A stretch of DNA of 21,291 nt from an uncultured Veillonellaceae bacterium (GTDB lineage: Bacteria > Bacillota > Negativicutes > Veillonellales > Negativicoccaceae), in assembly GCA_947254705.1 (NCBI GenBank), contig CAMYCX010000016.1, forward strand, positions 1 to 21,291, given 5' to 3'. Position numbers and translations under genes: made by a program. Below the pieces are notes generated by a model. The model searched no databases. It was not told the origin of the DNA and saw only the letters and a program-made list of their open reading frames with translations. Positions 1 through 6,914 of this stretch are shown here, one piece after another; within the stretch, counting starts at the first letter, position 1, and every line of letters begins with the position of its first letter.

Positions 1-623
1 GCGTGAAGATTGACGGCGACGGCATCAACATGAACGGCAAGAAAATTGAAAACCTCGCTCCCGGTACGGCGCCCAATGATGCGGCGACAGTCGGGCAAGT
101 GAAGGACGTTGCCAAAGCGGTCGACAGCGTCACGAAGACGGTGGGCGAACAGGGTAAAGCGATCTCCGAGGTACAAAACGAAAGCCGGGAAGGCAATGCG
201 ATGAACGCGGCGCTGGCAGCGCTCAAACCGCTCGACTTCGACCCGTACAACCGCAGCCAGATCATGGCGGGTGTATCGACGTACCGCGGCAAACAGGCGG
301 TCGCACTCGGCTTGGCACATTACTCGAACGAAGACACGCTTGTACATGCGGGTATTTCGTACGGCGGCAGTTCGGAAGTCATGGCGAATGCGGGGATCAG
401 CTGGCGTTTCGGCGATAAGTCCGATCGCGACGCGCGGGCGGCTCGTGATGCGCGCTTGCCGCAGTATGCGGCGGGGCCGATGAGTTCCATTTATGTGATG
501 CAGGATGAAATTAACCGTTTAACGGCGAAGAATCATGCCGCCGAGGAACGCATTGCGTCGCTGGAGGCGGATAATCGGGAGTTGCGTGCGAAGATTGACG
601 CGGTATTGGCCCGGTTGGGATAA
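1..623 (+). CDS. Trimeric autotransporter adhesin (YadA-like), 3' part only
   Basis: C-terminal 207 or so residues of a surface adhesin; the frame is open at the left window edge, so the head and most of the stalk are missing and no start should be called. Visible residues 3-34 form a YadA-type neck/stalk segment (GINMNGKKIENLAPGT, then NDAATVGQV), followed by a short coiled coil. Residues about 62-137 match the YadA membrane anchor: an alpha-helical GNAMNAALAALKPLD entry, then four alternating beta strands ending in NAGISWRFG. In this family three chains together form one 12-strand outer-membrane barrel and hold the stalk outside the cell. Unusually, about 69 residues follow the last strand and end in a heptad-patterned coiled coil (MQDEINRL...DAVLARLG). 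Most family members stop at the barrel. The outer-membrane anchor implies a diderm host. Identity is sure; the ligand is unknown. Confidence 0.93.
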   Translation, partial: VKIDGDGINMNGKKIENLAPGTAPNDAATVGQVKDVAKAVDSVTKTVGEQGKAISEVQNESREGNAMNAALAALKPLDFDPYNRSQIMAGVSTYRGKQAVALGLAHYSNEDTLVHAGISYGGSSEVMANAGISWRFGDKSDRDARAARDARLPQYAAGPMSSIYVMQDEINRLTAKNHAAEERIASLEADNRELRAKIDAVLARLG

Positions 624-640
624 CGGCACGGATAGAAACG

Positions 641-672
641 AAAAAGAGCGATTCCGATGAATCGCTCTTTTT
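641..672 (+). terminator. Rho-independent terminator after the adhesin gene
   Basis: Arms 641-653 (AAAAAGAGCGATT) and 660-672 (AATCGCTCTTTTT) pair over 13 bases around a 6-base loop, with the T run at the 3' side. It begins 18 bases after the adhesin stop codon. The A run on the left arm means it could also work on the minus strand. Confidence 0.85.
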
Positions 673-683
673 GTATGCGGGTA

Positions 684-704
684 TAAAAAAACGCCGTACG
701 GCGT
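684..704 (-). terminator. Terminator of the tRNA-Ser transcript
   Basis: On the minus strand the palindrome ACGCCGTACGGCGT (691-704) is followed directly by seven T. It lies 12 bases past the CCA end of tRNA-Ser, as expected for a short tRNA transcript. The stem is short (about 5 bp once a 4-base loop is allowed). Confidence 0.7.
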
Positions 705-715
705 CGGTATATCAG

Positions 716-807
716 TGGCGGAGAGGGTGGGATTCGAACCCACGAGACGGGGTTGCCGCCTACCTGATTTCGAGTCAGGCTCCTTCGGCCAGCTCGGACA
801 CCTCTCC
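716..807 (-). tRNA. tRNA-Ser, anticodon CGA
   Basis: Minus strand. Acceptor stem GGAGAGG (807-801) pairs with CCTCTCC; discriminator G; encoded CCA at 718-716. The anticodon arm is CCTGA-CTCGAAA-TCAGG, giving anticodon CGA, which reads UCG. A long variable arm (TAGGCGGCAACCCCGTC region) is the class II feature of serine tRNAs, and GGTTCGAATCC is the T loop. Length is 92 bases. It starts 20 bases after the tadA stop codon on the same strand and seems to have its own promoter there. Confidence 0.97.
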
Positions 808-821
808 ACAAGAACAGTCAT

Positions 822-850
822 ATCATATCATTTTTCCGCAGGCTCGTCAA
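822..850 (-). promoter_or_regulatory. Promoter of tRNA-Ser inside the 3' end of tadA
   Basis: Minus strand: -35 TTGACG at 850-845, 17-base spacer, -10 TATGAT at 827-822. Expected transcript start is near 815, eight or so bases before the tRNA 5' end. The -35 box lies within the last codons of tadA, and the last three spacer bases are the tadA stop TGA (830-828). Confidence 0.72.
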
Positions 851-1319
851 TCGGCGAGGTGGATTTGCGTGCGGCACGGCGTTCGCGGAAGAAGCGGCGC
901 AGTAGTTCGGCACAGGCGGTTTCTTCTACGCCGGAGCGGACGTCGACGCGGTGGTTGAGTCCGTCGTGGGTGGCGATGTTGAACAGGCTGTCCACGCCGC
1001 CGCCTTTGACGTCAAAGGCACCGTAGACCAGACGGGCGATTCGGGCATTGACGATGGCACCGGCGCACATGGGGCAGGGTTCAAGGGTGACGTACAATGT
1101 GACGTCGCCGAGTCGCCAACGACCGAGGTTGCGACAGGCGTCGCGGATGGCGATGAGCTCGGCGTGGGCGGTGGCATCGGGGAGCGTTTCGCGCAGGTTG
1201 TAGCCGCGGCCGACGACGATCCCGTCGGCGACGATGACGGCACCGATGGGAATTTCGCCTTGGGCGTAGGCGCGCTCGGCTTCGGCGAGAGCGAGGCGCA
1301 TGCCTTCACGGTCGGTCAT
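828..1319 (-). CDS. tadA: tRNA-specific adenosine deaminase TadA
   Basis: 163 residues. TadA deaminates A34 to inosine in the anticodon of tRNA-Arg(ACG), letting one tRNA read CGU, CGC and CGA. The zinc deaminase signature is complete: H52-A-E54 (ligand and proton shuttle) and P81-C82-P-M-C85 (two zinc ligands); the GYNLRE segment near 39-44 is typical of the family. The frame stays open a further 58 codons upstream, but that part is antisense-like and unrelated, and the ATG at 1319 gives the normal TadA N-terminus. This ATG overlaps the stop of the upstream membrane-protein gene by four bases (ATGA), so translation is probably coupled. AAGGTG lies six bases upstream as a weak ribosome binding site. 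Free-standing cytidine deaminases are an alternative family, but the HAE/PCPMC spacing and length fit TadA. Confidence 0.93.
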   Translation of the reverse strand: MTDREGMRLALAEAERAYAQGEIPIGAVIVADGIVVGRGYNLRETLPDATAHAELIAIRDACRNLGRWRLGDVTLYVTLEPCPMCAGAIVNARIARLVYGAFDVKGGGVDSLFNIATHDGLNHRVDVRSGVEETACAELLRRFFRERRAARKSTSPIDEPAEK

Positions 1320-1969
1320 AGGGCACCTTGGGGCAGGACGTAGAATTGGATGCTGTACCATTGTGCAATGCTGCCCGCCAGTACGAAGCAGTGCCAAACG
1401 ACGTGGGCGTAGGGGCGGTGTTTGGCGATGTAAAACAGACAGCCGAGGGAGTAGAAGAGGCCGCCGAGGGCAAGCCAGAGGAGTCCTTGCCAAGGAAGGA
1501 CTTCAAGCAGGTCGGGGAGCAGCCAGAGGGCGAGCCAGCCCATGCCGAGGTAGCAGAGAACGGAGAGAATCTGAAAGCGGGCGGCGAAGATCAGTTTCAT
1601 GACGACGCCGAGGGCGGCAATGCTCCAGATAATGACACTCCAGTACAGTCCGGCGGTGGCGTCGAGTGCGATCCAGAGAAAGGGGGTATAGGTGCCGGCG
1701 ATCATGAGGTAGATGGCGGCGTGGTCAAAGCGACGACAGAAGCGTTGCCATGTGGGATGGGCAAAGACGCTGTGGTAGACGGTGCTGGCGGTGTAGAGGG
1801 CGATCATGCACAGGCCGTAGATCCAGGTGGCGGCACGGGCAGCCGCGGTGTGGGCGCTGCCGTAGACGGTCAGCAGTCCCGTGACGAGGGCGACGAGTGC
1901 CAGAACGATGCCGATGCCGTGGGTGATGATGTTGCCGATTTCGGCACGAATCGTTGCAGTGAGTGTCAT
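1316..1969 (-). CDS. Hemolysin III / PAQR family membrane protein (TrhA/YqfA type)
   Basis: 217 residues with about seven hydrophobic segments. Family motifs are in place: S62-T-V-Y-H66 in the second helix, F81-D-H83 followed by AAIYLMIAGTYTPF, and the C-terminal H189...H193-x-F pattern (AHVVWHCF). In PAQR proteins the distal histidines and the aspartate form a zinc site. Members named hemolysin III were first tied to haemolysis; some bacterial members affect membrane fluidity, and the chemistry is not settled. Start ATG at 1969 has AAGGAGAA three bases upstream. It sits between xpt and tadA in one direction, 58 bases after xpt, and overlaps tadA by four bases. Nothing in this context points to a toxin role; it is probably a housekeeping membrane protein. 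Confidence 0.9.
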   Translation of the reverse strand: MTLTATIRAEIGNIITHGIGIVLALVALVTGLLTVYGSAHTAAARAATWIYGLCMIALYTASTVYHSVFAHPTWQRFCRRFDHAAIYLMIAGTYTPFLWIALDATAGLYWSVIIWSIAALGVVMKLIFAARFQILSVLCYLGMGWLALWLLPDLLEVLPWQGLLWLALGGLFYSLGCLFYIAKHRPYAHVVWHCFVLAGSIAQWYSIQFYVLPQGAL

Positions 1970-1983
1970 GGGTTCTCCTTTCC

Positions 1984-2001
1984 GACGGCGGTGCCGCCGT
2001 C
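1984..2001 (-). other. Intercistronic hairpin between xpt and the hemolysin III gene
   Basis: GACGGCGGCACCGCCGTC is a perfect palindrome (7-bp stem with a 4-base loop) ending three bases before the AAGGAGAA ribosome binding site of the next gene. There is no T run, so it is not a standard terminator. It could stabilise an mRNA end after processing or tune translation of the downstream gene. Confidence 0.45.
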
Positions 2002-2027
2002 ATGCGGTTACGGGTGAGTTAGGGGGA

Positions 2028-2600
2028 TCATTCGGCGAAGACGACTTGGTTGTCGGCGAAGGCCGCAATGCGGACAAGGGAGTGAAGGTCATAGCCGGCG
2101 GTGCGGATCCGTTCCGCGCCCGGCTGAAAACTTTTTTCGATGACGATACCGATCCCCGCGACCATCGCGCCGGCGTCTTCGACAAGACGGGCAAGACCGA
2201 GTGCGGCTTCACCCTGGGCGAGAAAATCGTCAACGATGAGTACGCGTTCATCGGCACGGAGAAATTCTTTGGCGACGCTGACGTGGTAGTCGATGTCTTT
2301 GGTGTAGGAGTGAATCTGGGTGTGGTGCAGTTCGTCGCTCATGACGCTGCGACTTTGCTTGCGGGCAAAGACCACGGGCAGATGCAATTCATAGGCGGTG
2401 GCCAGTGCCACGGCGATGCCGCTGGCTTCGATGGTGAGAATTTTCGTCGGGCGGCGATCGGCGAAATGACGTGCCATGCGCTCACCGATTTCACGGTAGA
2501 TGTCGGGGTCGAGTTGCTGGTTGATAAAGCTGTCTACTTTGAGAATCCGATTGTCGATAATGGTGCCTTCGCGGCGAATTTTGTCTTCGAGCAGGTACAT
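2028..2600 (-). CDS. xpt: Xanthine phosphoribosyltransferase
   Basis: 190 residues, the usual Xpt length. It converts xanthine and PRPP to XMP in the cytoplasm, feeding guanine nucleotide salvage. The N-terminus (KVDSFINQQLDP, residues 21-32), the TKILTIEASGIAVA segment (52-65), the VVFARK stretch (76-81) and the PRPP-binding loop VLIVDDFLAQGEA (120-132) closely follow Bacillus Xpt. A GIGIVIEKSFQPG block is present near 149-161. The ATG at 2600 is preferred over one 12 codons upstream: it matches the family N-terminus and has AAAGGACGG upstream. Bacillus xpt is usually controlled by a guanine riboswitch and paired with a xanthine permease. Here the leader is only about 20 bases, so no riboswitch fits, and the partners are the hemolysin III and tadA genes. 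Confidence 0.93.
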   Translation of the reverse strand: MYLLEDKIRREGTIIDNRILKVDSFINQQLDPDIYREIGERMARHFADRRPTKILTIEASGIAVALATAYELHLPVVFARKQSRSVMSDELHHTQIHSYTKDIDYHVSVAKEFLRADERVLIVDDFLAQGEAALGLARLVEDAGAMVAGIGIVIEKSFQPGAERIRTAGYDLHSLVRIAAFADNQVVFAE

Positions 2601-2626
2601 GAAACAGTCCGTCCTTTTTGTTTTCC

Positions 2627-2655
2627 ACGGTAGCACGAACGGGGCGGATTGTCAA
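2627..2655 (-). promoter_or_regulatory. Promoter of the xpt operon
   Basis: Minus strand: -35 TTGACA at 2655-2650, 17-base spacer, weak -10 TACCGT at 2632-2627. Transcription would start near 2620, leaving about 20 bases of leader. The -10 box matches the consensus at only three of six positions. Confidence 0.5.
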
Positions 2656-2672
2656 TGACGGAGCGGGGGCGG

Positions 2673-2702
2673 TTGTCGAGCGGCGGCGGTGCGTGGTATA
2701 AT
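2673..2702 (+). promoter_or_regulatory. Promoter of the exported-protein pair
   Basis: -35 TTGTCG at 2673-2678, 18-base spacer, perfect -10 TATAAT at 2697-2702 with an extended TGG in front. It points away from the xpt promoter about 20 bases to the left. The leader to the start at 2756 is about 47 bases and shows no riboswitch fold that I recognise. Confidence 0.72.
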
Positions 2703-2755
2703 AAGGCGCGCCCGACGGAGATGGTGTCGGAGACGCATACAAGGGAGGAATCATC

Positions 2756-3373
2756 ATGAATATGTATCAAACAGGACGTACGTTGGCACTGGCATTGGCG
2801 CTTGCGGGAATCGGCGGCGCGGCGCTGGCGGCATCGTCGCAGGTGAGTTATTTACAGGTGAGCGGTTGGGCCAATGCGGCGGCGGAACAGACGGTAAACC
2901 GTCAGCTGGCGGCGGCGGCGGATGCATTTACGGCACAGGTGCATGCGATTCCGGATGCCGGCGAGATGAAGGGGTTCGGTTCGTTGACGATGAAGACGGC
3001 GGCGGAAACGGATCGCTTGCTGAGCGTGGCGGTGGATACGTATCTCATCGCACCGCATCAGGCGAACGGTATCGCCCGCACGGAGATGAAGTTGTTTGAC
3101 AAGGAAACGGGGCATGAAGCCGACGCGTATACGGCGTTGGGCTGTGATGTCGAAGCGGTACGACAGGCGACGTTGCGGGAGTTGCTCCATATGCAGCGGC
3201 AGGGCTTGGCGATTGACCGCCGGGCGGTGTATGCGAAGTTGGGTGATCCGACGTATCGACCGCAGCTCTTTTTGAGTGCGAACGGTCCGGCCGTGTATTT
3301 TCAACGCGGAGAAATTACTCCGTCGGTGGAAGGCGCGATTGTCGTCGTGTTGCCGCAGCTGGCGCGGAAATAA
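2756..3373 (+). CDS. Exported protein with DUF3298-like C-terminus
   Basis: 205 residues. Residues 1-25 form a signal peptide (basic start, LALALALAGIGGAALA, ALA cleavage site), so the protein acts outside the cytoplasmic membrane. The mature part has a DUF4163-like front (VDTYLIAPHQANGIARTEMKLFDKETGHEADAY, about 92-124). The end resembles DUF3298: PQLFLSANGPAVYFQRGEITPSVEGAIVVVLPQL, where an aromatic-F, GE, P, G and final P-x-L recur in the family. This pair is also found in RsiV-type anti-sigma factors and PdaC-like deacetylases, but no transmembrane anchor, anti-sigma domain or deacetylase domain is visible. GGGAGGA six bases before the ATG supports the start. A second, small exported protein follows 31 bases downstream. 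Function unknown. Confidence 0.72.
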   Translation: MNMYQTGRTLALALALAGIGGAALAASSQVSYLQVSGWANAAAEQTVNRQLAAAADAFTAQVHAIPDAGEMKGFGSLTMKTAAETDRLLSVAVDTYLIAPHQANGIARTEMKLFDKETGHEADAYTALGCDVEAVRQATLRELLHMQRQGLAIDRRAVYAKLGDPTYRPQLFLSANGPAVYFQRGEITPSVEGAIVVVLPQLARK

Positions 3374-3404
3374 TCGGTAAGTGAAAGGGTACGGGAGCAT
3401 AGAG

Positions 3405-3692
3405 ATGAAAAAGCAATGGGCCGCTTTGGCGGTGATGTTGATGTGTACGGGCAGCGTAACGGCGGCGCCGGCCTTTGTCGATGCGTCGGGTGCCTTGACA
3501 GTACAGGATCGGAACGTGATTGACTCGATTGTCCGGCATTATGCCGCGGGAACGCGGCCTTTGGCGGCACGTATGGATGATGCGGAAGATGCGATCGAAC
3601 GGTATCTTGACGGACAGTACGGACATGACCGTTATGATGCGGATGTGAAGCGTCATGCGAAAGGGTATCGTGTATGGATTAAAGCGGATTGA
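3405..3692 (+). CDS. Small exported protein, unknown function
   Basis: 95 residues. Residues 1-20 are a signal peptide (MKKQ, a hydrophobic core, then SVTA before APAF). The Cys at 14 is not in a lipobox, so a lipoprotein is unlikely. The mature part is about 75 residues, charged and helical-looking (DDAEDAIERYLDGQYGHDRYDADVKRHAKGYRVWIKAD), with no motif that I recognise. ATG at 3405 is chosen over an in-frame GTG at 3381 because it begins a proper signal peptide and has GGGAG seven bases upstream. The upstream DUF3298-like gene ends 31 bases before and the two are probably co-transcribed up to the terminator at 3695. A periplasmic role is inference. Confidence 0.7.
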   Translation: MKKQWAALAVMLMCTGSVTAAPAFVDASGALTVQDRNVIDSIVRHYAAGTRPLAARMDDAEDAIERYLDGQYGHDRYDADVKRHAKGYRVWIKAD

Positions 3693-3694
3693 CG

Positions 3695-3722
3695 GAAAAG
3701 GGGGCCGACGCTCCCTTTTTTT
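3695..3722 (+). terminator. Terminator after the exported-protein pair
   Basis: GAAAAGGG pairs with CCCTTTTT around a GC-rich loop, ending in a run of eight T (3716-3722 and one before). It starts three bases after the stop codon at 3692 and separates this unit from the ileS leader. Confidence 0.75.
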
Positions 3723-3738
3723 GATGTCGGCGGGTTAC

Positions 3739-3767
3739 TTGACGAACGGGTTTGTTTTCCGTATAAT
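3739..3767 (+). promoter_or_regulatory. Promoter of ileS
   Basis: -35 TTGACG at 3739-3744, 17-base spacer, perfect -10 TATAAT at 3762-3767. Transcription should begin near 3774, just before a strong hairpin and the T-box leader. Confidence 0.85.
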
Positions 3768-3775
3768 GTATTCAA

Positions 3776-3812
3776 TTATCGAGGATATGGACAGTCCATA
3801 TCCTCGTGGTAA
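3776..3812 (+). repeat. Perfect inverted repeat at the 5' end of the ileS leader
   Basis: Arms CGAGGATATGGA (3780-3791) and TCCATATCCTCG (3795-3806) pair over 12 bases around the 3-base loop CAG; TTA/TAA can add three more pairs past a small bulge. It starts within about 6 bases of the predicted transcript start and precedes the T-box Stem I. It may be an RNA cap-like hairpin or a DNA operator. Confidence 0.8.
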
Positions 3813-4027
3813 TGACGAAGAACGGGACGGTATCGTAACAACGTCGGGCAGCGAATTCGGGACAGTGAGAGCCGAAGGCGACAAGTGCGGTACGGATCAC
3901 CCGGGAGTCGTGTCGCGGCCAAGGCGGCACCGGTTACGCGCCGTTATCGTGCTGAGTGGCGACGCATGTCGTACATGAGGGTGGTACCGCGGGAAGTTTC
4001 TCGCCCCTTACGGGGGGCGTTTTTTTA
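3813..4027 (+). promoter_or_regulatory. Ile-specific T-box riboswitch leader
   Basis: This explains most of the 364-base gap before ileS. The T-box sequence AGGGTGGTACCGCGG is at 3978-3992, and its GGU bulge binds the free NCCA end of uncharged tRNA. The Stem I specifier is ATC at 3896-3898, an isoleucine codon in the usual ATCACCC...GAG setting, fed by GACAGTGAGAGCCG-type Stem I sequence upstream. The leader ends in a terminator hairpin. When tRNA-Ile is uncharged the antiterminator forms and ileS is transcribed. The specifier, the T-box and the downstream gene all agree. Confidence 0.95.
4001..4027 (+). terminator. Conditional terminator of the T-box leader
   Basis: CGCCCC (4002-4007) pairs with GGGGCG (4014-4019) and is followed by seven or eight T. 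The T-box antiterminator competes for the upstream side of this region. The ileS ribosome binding site AAGGAGG (4046-4052) lies beyond it. Confidence 0.88.
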
Positions 4028-4056
4028 TTTCTACGAAGGTAGGGCAAGGAGGCATT

Positions 4057-6840
4057 ATGGATTACGGGACAACGTTACATCTGCCGCAGACGGAGTTCCC
4101 GATGCGGGGCAATTTGCCGAAGCGCGAGCCGGCATGGCTGGAATTTTGGCGCAAGCATGACGTGTATCACAAGCGGTTGGCACGGCGCAAGGACGCACCG
4201 AAGTTTGTGCTGCATGACGGCCCGCCGTATGCGAACGGGTACTTGCATATCGGGCATGCGATGAACAAGACGATCAAGGATATTATCATGCGGTATCAGG
4301 CGATGAACGGGCACTATGTACCGTACCGTCCCGGTTGGGATACGCACGGGTTGCCGATCGAGCATGCGGTCATCAAGAATGCGGGCTTGGATCGCGAGGC
4401 GATGACGCCGCTCGAGTTGCGGGCCAAGTGTCTGGAGTATGCCAAGGAATTTATCGAAATTCAGAAGAACGAATTTATCCGTTTCGGCGTGGCGGGCGAT
4501 TGGGATCATCCGTACGTGACGTATGATCCGAAGTTGGAAACGAAGCAAATCGGCGTGTTCGGCGAAATGGCGAAGAAGGGGTACATCTATAAAGGGAAAA
4601 AGGCGGTGTACTGGTGTCCTGTCTGTGAAACGGCATTGGCGGAGGCGGAAATCGAGTATGCGGATAAAAAGTCGCTGTCGATTTATGTCAAGTTTGCCGC
4701 GGTCGATACGAAGGGGCATTTGCCCGAGGGCGTGGCGGCGGATCAGGCGTTTGCCGTGATCTGGACGACGACGCCGTGGACGATTCCGGCGAACCAGGCG
4801 ATCTGCGTCAATCCGGAGCTGGAGTATGTCTGGGTGCAGGTCGGCGCGGAGTATTATCTCATGGCGCGCGAATTGGTCGAAACGGCGTTGGCGGAGTGCA
4901 AGGTCGAGTCGTATACGGTATTGCCGCAGGTGATGAAGGGGAGCGAGCTTGAGTTGATGACGTTCCGTCACCCGTTGTATGCGGATCGGGTCGTACCGGT
5001 GCTGCTGGGTGATCACGTTACGTTGGAAGCCGGTACGGGTTGCGTGCACACGGCGCCCGGACACGGGATGGAAGACTTTGAGGTCTGCATGCGGTACGGC
5101 AATGTGCCGATCACTTGCCCGGTGGACGATAAAGGCTTGTTGACGGCGGAAGCGGGCCCCGATCTGGTCGGGAAGAACGTGCTCGATGATGCCGATGTGG
5201 CGGTACTGAAGTTGTTGGCGGCGGGAGATCGTTTACTCGGCAAAAAGACGATTCATCACCAATATGCCCATTGCTGGCGCAGTAAGAATCCGGTCATCTA
5301 TCGGGCGACGGAGCAGTGGTTCGCCTCGGTCAAAACGTATCGCGACGAAGCGTTGCGAGCGGTCGATGCGACGCGGTTTATCCCGGAATGGGGTCGCAAT
5401 CGGATGTACGGCATGGTCGCGGATCGGCAGGATTGGTGTATCTCGCGGCAGCGGTCGTGGGGCGTGCCGATTCCGATTTTCTACTGTGACGGTTGCGGCA
5501 AGCACGTGGTCAATGACGCGACGATCGAGGCGGTACAGAAAAAGGTCGCGATCGAAGGCAGCGATGCCTGGTGGAAGTACAGTGAACGGGAGTTGTTGCC
5601 GGACGGATTTACCTGTCCGGATTGCGGCGGCGATTCGTTCACCAAGGAAACGGATATTATGGACGTATGGTTCGATTCCGGTTCGACGTGGAGCGGTGTG
5701 CTCGAGGACGATCCGGAGCAGGGGTATCCGGCCGATCTGTACTTGGAAGGCAGCGACCAGCATCGCGGTTGGTTCCAGTCGTCGCTGCTGACGTCGGTGG
5801 CGGTCAACGGACACGCGCCGTACAAGGCGATCTTGACGCACGGGTTTACGATGGACGGCGAGGGCCGGAAGATGAGCAAGTCGCTCGGCAATACAGTCGC
5901 GCCGCAGGATATTATCAGTCAGTTCGGCGCCGATGTCATGCGTCTGTGGGTATCGAGTGCGGATTATCGCGGCGATGTACGCATTTCGCCGGAGATCTTA
6001 AAGCAGATGAGCGACGTGTACCGCAAGATCCGCAATACGTTCCGCTTCCTGCTCGGCAATATTTCCGATTTCGATGCGGCGACGGATGCGGTGCCGTATG
6101 CGCAGTTGGAAGAGATTGACCGTTGGGCGTTGTCGCGCTTGGAAGAAGTGCGGGCGGACGTGGCGAAGGCGTATGATCAGTATGAGTTCCATGTCGTGTA
6201 CCATACGTTGCATAATTTCTGCACGGTGGATTTGTCGGCGATTTATCTGGATATTGCCAAAGACCGCCTGTATACCGAGGCGGCCGATTCGCTGACACGG
6301 CGGGCGGCGCAGACGGTATTGCGGGAGATATTGCTGGTACTGGTGCGACTGATTGCGCCGATCCTGTGTTTTACGGCGGAAGAAGTATGGCAGGCGTTGC
6401 CGGAAGCGGACAAGGCGGAGTCGGTTCATTTGACGGATTTTCCGGCGGCACAACCGGCATATGCCGACGCGGTGCTCAGTGCGCGGTGGAAACAGCGTCT
6501 GGCGTGGCGGTCGGAAGTGTTGCGGGCGCTTGAAACGGCGCGTCGCGACAAGGTGATCGGCCATCCGCTCGATGCGGCGGTACATCTTTATGCGGGCGGC
6601 GAAACGTATCGGGAATTGGCGGCGATGCAGGACGATTTGGCGGCGTTCTTCATCGTGTCGGAAGTGACCTTGACGGAAGAAGAGGGAACGGAGTTGCGCG
6701 CAGAGGTGGCGGCGAGCACCGCACCGAAGTGTGAACGCTGCTGGACACACAGCACGAGTGTCGGCACGGATGCCGCACATCCGACGGTGTGCGCTCGGTG
6801 TGCCCGTGTACTGAAAGAAGAAGGTATCGCGGCCAAGTAA
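4057..6840 (+). CDS. ileS: Isoleucyl-tRNA synthetase
   Basis: 927 residues, normal for bacterial-type IleRS. It charges tRNA-Ile with isoleucine in the cytoplasm. Class I signatures: H64-I-G-H67 in HDGPPYANGYLHIGH, and K605-M-S-K-S609. The CP1 editing domain lies between them (TTTPWTIPANQAIC and GTGCVHTAPGHG blocks), which removes misacylated valine. After the anticodon-binding region, a C-terminal zinc knuckle has C892, C895, C912 and C915 (CERCW...CARC), typical of the eubacterial rather than the mupirocin-resistant form. AAGGAGG lies four bases before the ATG. The gene stands alone, between its T-box leader and a strong terminator. Confidence 0.98.
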   Translation: MDYGTTLHLPQTEFPMRGNLPKREPAWLEFWRKHDVYHKRLARRKDAPKFVLHDGPPYANGYLHIGHAMNKTIKDIIMRYQAMNGHYVPYRPGWDTHGLPIEHAVIKNAGLDREAMTPLELRAKCLEYAKEFIEIQKNEFIRFGVAGDWDHPYVTYDPKLETKQIGVFGEMAKKGYIYKGKKAVYWCPVCETALAEAEIEYADKKSLSIYVKFAAVDTKGHLPEGVAADQAFAVIWTTTPWTIPANQAICVNPELEYVWVQVGAEYYLMARELVETALAECKVESYTVLPQVMKGSELELMTFRHPLYADRVVPVLLGDHVTLEAGTGCVHTAPGHGMEDFEVCMRYGNVPITCPVDDKGLLTAEAGPDLVGKNVLDDADVAVLKLLAAGDRLLGKKTIHHQYAHCWRSKNPVIYRATEQWFASVKTYRDEALRAVDATRFIPEWGRNRMYGMVADRQDWCISRQRSWGVPIPIFYCDGCGKHVVNDATIEAVQKKVAIEGSDAWWKYSERELLPDGFTCPDCGGDSFTKETDIMDVWFDSGSTWSGVLEDDPEQGYPADLYLEGSDQHRGWFQSSLLTSVAVNGHAPYKAILTHGFTMDGEGRKMSKSLGNTVAPQDIISQFGADVMRLWVSSADYRGDVRISPEILKQMSDVYRKIRNTFRFLLGNISDFDAATDAVPYAQLEEIDRWALSRLEEVRADVAKAYDQYEFHVVYHTLHNFCTVDLSAIYLDIAKDRLYTEAADSLTRRAAQTVLREILLVLVRLIAPILCFTAEEVWQALPEADKAESVHLTDFPAAQPAYADAVLSARWKQRLAWRSEVLRALETARRDKVIGHPLDAAVHLYAGGETYRELAAMQDDLAAFFIVSEVTLTEEEGTELRAEVAASTAPKCERCWTHSTSVGTDAAHPTVCARCARVLKEEGIAAK

Positions 6841-6855
6841 TGCGATGAAGATCAT

Positions 6856-6889
6856 AAAAAGACGACCGAAGTGATTCGGTCGTCTTTTG
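6856..6889 (+). terminator. Bidirectional terminator between ileS and the repeat-protein gene
   Basis: AAAGACGACCGAA (6858-6870) and TTCGGTCGTCTTT (6875-6887) pair over 13 bases with loop GTGA. It has T runs in both directions, so it can end ileS on the plus strand and the TetR/repeat-protein transcript on the minus strand. Confidence 0.9.
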
Positions 6890-6914
6890 TGTTGCCATCC
6901 GCTCACGGACGGAT

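Noticed and set aside
1328..2017. 229-codon plus-strand frame opposite the hemolysin III gene
   Set aside because: Gly/Asp/Glu-rich shadow of a membrane protein; the minus strand carries PAQR motifs and coupled starts.
2601..2672. Guanine/xanthine riboswitch before xpt
   Set aside because: The predicted leader is about 20 bases, and no conserved purine-aptamer loop sequences were found in the region.
4075..5064. 329-codon minus-strand open frame opposite ileS
   Set aside because: Lies wholly within the IleRS catalytic and editing domains; no start signals of its own.
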